DNA of 45,328 bases from Gorillibacterium massiliense (GTDB taxonomy: Bacteria > Bacillota > Bacilli > Paenibacillales > NBRC-103111): positions 1 to 45,328 of the forward strand of contig NZ_CBQR020000167.1 of the NCBI RefSeq assembly GCF_000455485.1, written 5' to 3'. The notes under the pieces were generated by a model, which had not been told where the DNA came from, made no database searches, and saw only the letters and a list, made by a program, of their open reading frames with translations. Position 1 is the stretch's first letter. Every line of letters starts with the position of its first letter. This document shows, in pieces, positions 40,780 to 45,328 of the stretch. Made by a program: the position numbers and the translations under genes.

Positions 40780-41964
40780 GTGAGCGGGCAGGAAATCAGG
40801 CAATTGCGGCAGGAAGAGCTGGAGGCGTTTTTTCGGCTGTCTGAATTTGCATTTCAGTTTGAACGGAGCGATGAAGAACGGCAAAAGGAAATAGCGGAAG
40901 CAGACCACCGCGATTTTTGGGCCTGCTTTGAAGATGGAAAACTGACGGCGAAGCTCAGGCTCATTCCCTTTCACACTTGGGTCGGCGGCAAGCTTTTCGC
41001 TTTGGGCGGCATCGCTTCAGTGTCCACCTGGCCGGAGTACCGCCGTCAAGGTTTTGTGGCGGATTTGCTCCGGAACAGTCTAAAGGTGATGAGGGAGAAT
41101 GGTCAGATGCTTTCCGGCCTCAATCCTTTTGCTTTTGCCTTTTACCGGAAGTATGGCTGGGAGTCCTTTTGCGAGATCAAACAATACGAAATCCCGACGG
41201 CGCAACTGCCCAAGTATACGGAAACCTCCGGCCGCATGGAACGGACCGAGGACACGGGCTTGTTGAACCGGTTGTATGAAGCCGATGCGGTGCGTTACAA
41301 CGGCATGCTGCAGCGTGACGAAACATGGTGGAAAAAGCTTCAACAGGAATGGCAAAAAGGAACGGCCGCGGTATGGACGAACGATGAAGGAGTACCACAG
41401 GGCTATATCCGTTATAAAATATCAGGCAGGGAAATGGAGCTTTACGAGCTTGTGGCTTTGGAGGAGGAAGCGCGCAGAGCTTTGTGGCGGTTTATCGGCA
41501 ACCATGATTCCATGATCGAACGGGTGAAGTGGAAAGCTCCGGCAGACGATATTCTACCATTTCTGCTGCCCAATCCCCGGTTTAAGCAGGAGGTCATTCC
41601 CTATTTCATGGTCCGGATTGTGGACGCTCCTGCATTTCTCGCTGCCTATCCCTTTACGGGATTAGGGGTGGATACGGAAATACGGCTGACTCTGCGGGAT
41701 GAACACGCCGAATGGAACAACGGCTCGTTTCTTATCGCCATCGATGGTACGGGTAAGGCGGAGGTAACGAGTTGCGAGAGCATCCAGGGTAGGGAGGCTA
41801 TGAGCCTGTCTTGCGATATTCAGACGTTATCCGCTATGCTGATCAGCCGCCGCGGGCCGGATGTTCTCCATCAGATAGGCAATCTGCAGGGAGATGCAGA
41901 TGCCGTTGCACGCTTGACGAGCTTGATCCCGGCAAAATTACCATTTTTAAACGATGGATATTGA
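40780..41964 (+). CDS. Eis-like GNAT N-acetyltransferase
   Basis: A 394-residue protein with two tandem acetyltransferase-like domains and a sterol-carrier-like C-terminal domain, as in Eis and its Firmicute relatives. The acetyl-CoA loop is ASVSTWPEYRRQGFVADLLRNSL near residues 80-105. The tyrosine in FYRKYGW fits the general acid of GNAT enzymes. Eis proteins acetylate amines, including aminoglycosides in some species; the natural substrate here is unknown. The start is GTG with a poor ribosome binding site. The CDF gene follows 22 bases later, so they are probably co-transcribed. Confidence 0.85.
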   Translation: MSGQEIRQLRQEELEAFFRLSEFAFQFERSDEERQKEIAEADHRDFWACFEDGKLTAKLRLIPFHTWVGGKLFALGGIASVSTWPEYRRQGFVADLLRNSLKVMRENGQMLSGLNPFAFAFYRKYGWESFCEIKQYEIPTAQLPKYTETSGRMERTEDTGLLNRLYEADAVRYNGMLQRDETWWKKLQQEWQKGTAAVWTNDEGVPQGYIRYKISGREMELYELVALEEEARRALWRFIGNHDSMIERVKWKAPADDILPFLLPNPRFKQEVIPYFMVRIVDAPAFLAAYPFTGLGVDTEIRLTLRDEHAEWNNGSFLIAIDGTGKAEVTSCESIQGREAMSLSCDIQTLSAMLISRRGPDVLHQIGNLQGDADAVARLTSLIPAKLPFLNDGY

Positions 41965-41986
41965 TGTTTTAGTGAGGTGAAAAGGA

Positions 41987-42979
41987 TTGAATAAGGGAAA
42001 AGAAAAGGAAGTGCGCCTCCATTCCCACAGTCACGGAGAAGGCGAAGCCGAACTGATGAGGAATAAGGATGCTACGCGAGTACTGCTTCTGTCCCTTTTG
42101 GCGATGCTGCTGACGGCGGGCATTCAAGCGGTGATCGCCTATTTTTCCGGCAGCGTCGCGCTTATTGCCGACACGATACATAATTTTGGTGACGCGCTGA
42201 CCTCGATCCCGCTGTGGATCGCTTTTCTGCTCAGCCGGCGGCCGCCTTCCCGCCGTTTTACCTACGGTCTGAAGCGCAGCGAGGATTTGGCGGGACTTTT
42301 TATCGTCGCGGTTATTCTCATTAGCGCAATTGTTGCCGGCTATCAATCGGTGTATCGACTCCTTCATCCGGTAGAGCAGACGCACCTGGGCATTACGGTG
42401 CTGGCTGCGGTTATTGGCTTCATCGGTAACGAACTGGTTGCCCTCTACCGCATTCGTACCGGCGAAAAAATGGGCAGCGCCGCTTTGGTCGCCGACGGCA
42501 AGCACGCCCGAATCGATGGGGTTACCTCCCTGGCCGTGCTGGTTGGCGTAGTGGGCACTTGGCTTGGCTATCCTCTGGCAGACCCTATCGTCGGGCTGCT
42601 TATCACCGTCATGATTCTTTTTATCGTCAAGGATTCCGCTCAGACGATCTTCACCCGTATGCTGGACGGCATCGAACCGGATACATTGGACCGGATCGAG
42701 CAAACAGCCCGAAAGGTTGCCGGGGTTGAAACCGTCAGCGAGGTAAAAGCCCGCTGGGCGGGGCATGAGATCAATACCGAGATCAGCGTTACGGTGAATT
42801 CTGCCCTCACCGTAGGAGCGGGGCATCATATCGCTCAGGCCGTCATTCACGAACTTTATCATGAAATTCCCCACATAGGCGATGTGTATGTGCACGTCGA
42901 TCCATTTGAAGAGGCCGGGGCTCTGTACCACTCCCACGATTACTTGAATCAATCGGGCAGTGCCAAGCAACAAGGGTGA
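41987..42979 (+). CDS. Cation diffusion facilitator metal exporter
   Basis: A 330-residue protein with a His-rich N-terminus (HSHSHGEGE), six membrane helices and a C-terminal cytoplasmic domain. The transport-site residues are His65/Asp69 (HNFGD, helix 2) and His173/Asp177 (HARID, helix 5), the zinc-type arrangement known from CzcD and ZitB. It should expel zinc or a related divalent metal using the proton gradient. The start is TTG behind GAGGTGA; no alternative ATG fits better. Confidence 0.9.
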   Translation: MNKGKEKEVRLHSHSHGEGEAELMRNKDATRVLLLSLLAMLLTAGIQAVIAYFSGSVALIADTIHNFGDALTSIPLWIAFLLSRRPPSRRFTYGLKRSEDLAGLFIVAVILISAIVAGYQSVYRLLHPVEQTHLGITVLAAVIGFIGNELVALYRIRTGEKMGSAALVADGKHARIDGVTSLAVLVGVVGTWLGYPLADPIVGLLITVMILFIVKDSAQTIFTRMLDGIEPDTLDRIEQTARKVAGVETVSEVKARWAGHEINTEISVTVNSALTVGAGHHIAQAVIHELYHEIPHIGDVYVHVDPFEEAGALYHSHDYLNQSGSAKQQG

Positions 42980-43021
42980 AGCGATTCATTCTGTGATGGC
43001 CAGTTCGTACATCGGACCGGT

Positions 43022-43051
43022 TTTCTTTGCTTCCTTCAATTGTGCTATCAT
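43022..43051 (+). promoter_or_regulatory. Promoter of the aldo/keto reductase gene
   Basis: An extended -10 (TGCTATCAT, hexamer 43046-43051) has a weak -35 TTTCTT 18 bases upstream. The predicted start lies about 65 bases before the start codon. Confidence 0.45.
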
Positions 43052-43121
43052 ACACCTATTACGATTTGGTTTCTGAAGGATCGCTTCCATCCATTTTTCA
43101 TTGAAAGCGAGGGATATGGCA

Positions 43122-43949
43122 ATGGCGCATATTTCAGATGTGGCAACACTGGCAAACGGAGTTAAAATGCCATGGATCGGACTTGGTGTTTATAAGTCGA
43201 AAGAAGGCACAGAAGTCATAAATGCGGTGACTTCCGCCTTGCGCTCTGGTTACCGGCACATTGACACGGCTGCGGCCTACGGCAACGAAGAAGGAGTCGG
43301 GCAGGCGATTCGGGAAAGCGGCATCTCCCGGGACAGTATTTTTGTCACAACGAAAGTATGGAATTCCCGTCAGGGCTTTGACAGCACCCTTGCCGCTTTC
43401 GACGAGAGCATGGAAAAGCTGGCTCTTGATGCGGTCGATCTCTATTTGGTGCACTGGCCGGTAAAGGGCAAGTACAAGGAAACGTGGAAAGCGCTCGAAC
43501 GGATTTATAAGGAAGGCCGCGCCAAAGCCATCGGTGTCAGTAATTTTCAGGTTCATCATCTCAAAGATCTGATGGAGAGTGCAGAGGTGCTGCCGATCGT
43601 CAATCAGGTAGAATTGCACCCGCTGTTGGCTCAGGTTGAGTTGCGCTCCTTTTGCAAGGATAAAGGCATCCAGATCGAAGCTTGGAGCCCGCTGATGCAA
43701 GGTAACCAACTGGATCATCCCGTGCTGCAGGAGATTGCCGGCAAATACGGCAAATCGGCGGCGCAGGTCATCATCCGTTGGGATTTACAGCATGGCATCG
43801 TGACCATACCGAAACCCGTGAATACAGGTCGGATTCAGGAAAATGCAGATGTATTCGATTTTGAACTGACTGCCGAAGACATGGAGCGGATTGACGGAAT
43901 GAATCAAAATCGCCGTTTCGGTTCCGATCCGGACAACTTCAACTTTTAA
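43122..43949 (+). CDS. Aldo/keto reductase
   Basis: About 275 residues forming a TIM barrel of the AKR5-like group. The catalytic tetrad is visible: Asp and Tyr in YRHIDTAAAYGNE, Lys in FVTTKVWNS and His in LYLVHWPV. NADPH-binding IPKPVNTGRIQENADVFDF lies near the C-terminus. It should reduce aldehydes such as methylglyoxal to alcohols. ATG codons at 43116 and 43122 are in frame; 43122 is better spaced from GAGG (43109-43112). Confidence 0.92.
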   Translation: MAHISDVATLANGVKMPWIGLGVYKSKEGTEVINAVTSALRSGYRHIDTAAAYGNEEGVGQAIRESGISRDSIFVTTKVWNSRQGFDSTLAAFDESMEKLALDAVDLYLVHWPVKGKYKETWKALERIYKEGRAKAIGVSNFQVHHLKDLMESAEVLPIVNQVELHPLLAQVELRSFCKDKGIQIEAWSPLMQGNQLDHPVLQEIAGKYGKSAAQVIIRWDLQHGIVTIPKPVNTGRIQENADVFDFELTAEDMERIDGMNQNRRFGSDPDNFNF

Positions 43950-43961
43950 TAGAACGGTTAG

Positions 43962-43990
43962 AAAAAGAGCGGCGATTTGCCGCTCTTTTT
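43962..43990 (+). terminator. Terminator after the aldo/keto reductase gene
   Basis: AAAAAGAGCGGC and GCCGCTCTTTTT form a 12-bp stem with a 5-base loop. Confidence 0.92.
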
Positions 43991-44023
43991 GCTTTTGATA
44001 GATTACCGCGGGACAAGGATGGG

Positions 44024-44053
44024 TTGCTGCCAATTGCATCGTTTTGCTAGAAT
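44024..44053 (+). promoter_or_regulatory. Promoter of the UvrC-like gene
   Basis: TTGCTG (44024-44029) and TAGAAT (44048-44053) are 18 bases apart, with TG forming an extended -10. Confidence 0.55.
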
Positions 44054-44098
44054 AGAGTTGCTTTGCCACCCTGCATAAAGGAGGAGGTTCTTTTCGCT

Positions 44099-45226
44099 AT
44101 GGCCTTTGACTTCAACCCGCGGATGTATCCCGAACAACCTGGCTGCTACCTGATGAAAAATGCCGAGGGCAAGATCATCTATATCGGCAAGGCGAAGAAT
44201 CTCCGTAATCGGCTGCGCTCCTATTTTCGCAAGGAGCTCCCCACCCCTAAGCTGCAGCAGTTGTCTGCGGATATTGCGGATATCGAAGTTGTGTTGGTGG
44301 CAAACGAGACCGAGAGCCTGCTCTTGGAAAATAATCTGATAAAGCTGCACAAACCGAAATATAATAGCGCTTTGAAAAGAGACAATTCCGGATATGCTTA
44401 CTTAGGGTTCACGGACGAGCCGATCCCCCGGCTTGCCATCCTTTTCCGGAACCGGAAGGCGATGAAATCCGACAGCGGCGGGGGGGCACCCGGTTCCATT
44501 CTATTGGGAGGAAAGGTGTCGGCTTCCCAACGTTTCGGTCCATATCCCAACGGGAAATTTCGCAACGCGCTGCAGGAATTCGTCAACGAGCATTACGGTC
44601 TGCGGTCCTGCCAGCACTTGCCCAGGCGGGTGTGCCTGTATTATCACTTGGGAAAATGCAGCGGGGTCTGCGAAGGCATGATCTCGAAGGAAGAGTATTT
44701 AGCAGATGTAGCTAGAGCTTCCGCGCTGCTGTCCAATCGGGATAATGAGCTGATCGCCGAGCTGGAAGACGAAATGACCCGGTTGGCGGAGCGCCTTGAA
44801 TATGAAAAAGCGGCCAGACTTATGGCGCAAATCCGTTCGCTGCAAAAGCTTTTGGTGAAGCAAGTAGCGGATCGGGACACCGTGACCGATCAGGATGTGC
44901 TCTTCTTCGGAGAAGATCATGTCATGCTAACCTGCCTGCGTTCGGGTATGATTCGCAGTATGGAATTTTTTCCGCTGGATGAGACGGGGACGGATGCGGG
45001 ATACGTCGATCGCTTTTTGATCAAGCGGTATTTGCAGGAGCGGCCCGACGAACTGATCGTCAATCGGATTCAGGATGTCGCTGCCGTTCGTAAAACCCTC
45101 CGCCGTGGAGGAGGCGGCAAGCCCGTGGGAATTACCGTTCCGAAGCGCGGTGCGAAATTCGAGCTGCTCGAAATATGCCGGCAGAATTACGAGTATCGGG
45201 CACGTCAGCTTTGCGAAAAAATATAG
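44099..45226 (+). CDS. UvrC-like GIY-YIG protein without the RNase H half
   Basis: A 375-residue protein with an N-terminal GIY-YIG nuclease domain (PGCYLMKN, IIYIGKAKNLRNRLRSYF, Glu in NETESLLLENN), four cysteines spaced CX7CX7CX3C (SCQHLPRRVCLYYHLGKCSGVC) as in the UvrC iron-sulfur site, and a UVR helical motif (NELIAELEDEMTRLAERLEYEKAARLM). It ends where full UvrC (about 600 residues) would start its RNase H-like 5'-incision domain and HhH motifs. It may make only the 3' incision, like Cho. The ATG follows GGAGGAGG. A normal uvrC is presumably elsewhere. Confidence 0.85.
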   Translation: MAFDFNPRMYPEQPGCYLMKNAEGKIIYIGKAKNLRNRLRSYFRKELPTPKLQQLSADIADIEVVLVANETESLLLENNLIKLHKPKYNSALKRDNSGYAYLGFTDEPIPRLAILFRNRKAMKSDSGGGAPGSILLGGKVSASQRFGPYPNGKFRNALQEFVNEHYGLRSCQHLPRRVCLYYHLGKCSGVCEGMISKEEYLADVARASALLSNRDNELIAELEDEMTRLAERLEYEKAARLMAQIRSLQKLLVKQVADRDTVTDQDVLFFGEDHVMLTCLRSGMIRSMEFFPLDETGTDAGYVDRFLIKRYLQERPDELIVNRIQDVAAVRKTLRRGGGGKPVGITVPKRGAKFELLEICRQNYEYRARQLCEKI

Positions 45227-45306
45227 AGATATCCTCCATTACGTTGTTTCAAAAGACTTCCTTTTGGGTAATAATGAGCCATTCTCAAACCGAGGAGGCT
45301 GCGCCC

Positions 45307-45328
45307 ATGAGCAAGCAATACAAGAACG
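45307..45328 (+). CDS. Start of a gene cut by the window end
   Basis: ATG at 45307 lies seven bases after GAGGAGG (45293-45299) and begins MSKQYKN before the window ends. The product cannot be identified. Confidence 0.55.

Overview
The window reads as chromosomal DNA of a Firmicute of the Paenibacillaceae (Paenibacillus or a close relative). The grounds are a trnD-type tRNA array, YesM/YesN two-component signalling beside Lpl-type sugar transporters, strong AGGAGG ribosome binding sites with frequent GTG and TTG starts, copper-amine-oxidase-like stalk domains, a mid-range GC content and short repeats between genes. The species cannot be told from the sequence.

Layout. (1) 104-1721: seventeen tRNA genes in one transcription unit with its own promoter and terminator. 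(2) 1835-9192: a phosphorus-scavenging region, with a cytoplasmic 5'-nucleotidase and a convergent phosphonate/phosphite-type ABC importer (phnD-phnC-phnE-phnE) behind a candidate Pho box. An AT-rich ArsR regulator plus 14-TM drug exporter cassette has been inserted between them. It is flanked by two copies of the phnE 3' end, one of which is a relic. (3) 9655-11200: an XRE-HTH/TPR regulator overlapped by a 41-residue exported-peptide gene with its own strong ribosome binding site. This is a likely RRNPP-type quorum-sensing pair (compare AloR-AloP of Paenibacillus) and the most interesting item here. A broken ABC ATPase gene follows. (4) 11666-25209: a carbohydrate locus: GH38 alpha-mannosidase; an operon of solute-binding lipoprotein, YesN response regulator, YesM histidine kinase and GH43 glycosidase; then an operon of two permeases and a second, closely similar solute-binding lipoprotein. 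(5) 25341-30085: a short enolase-superfamily-like ORF, a 35-residue membrane peptide, a GntR repressor and the uxuA-uxuB hexuronate genes it probably controls through three GTATAC sites. (6) 30294-33025: a TetR regulator and an old-yellow-enzyme flavoprotein with a 19-bp palindrome between them. (7) 33112-36853: a MocR regulator divergent from a LysE exporter, a tandem fluoride channel pair and a histidine phosphatase. (8) 36895-45328: a stalk-domain secreted protein, a minimal FAD protein, a MOSC protein, a small membrane protein, an Eis-like acetyltransferase, a CDF metal exporter, an aldo/keto reductase, a UvrC-like protein lacking the RNase H half, and the start of one more gene.

How it fits together. 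Regions 4 and 5 look like a plant or fungal glycan programme: the kinase senses a sugar (perhaps through the first binding protein), permeases import oligosaccharides, GH38 and GH43 trim them inside the cell, and UxuA/UxuB channel glucuronate-derived fructuronate and mannonate towards KDG. Regions 2 and 3 combine phosphate scavenging with a putative peptide-based density sensor; a functional link between them is only inferred from position. All names are family assignments made by reading translated sequence; no database search was run.
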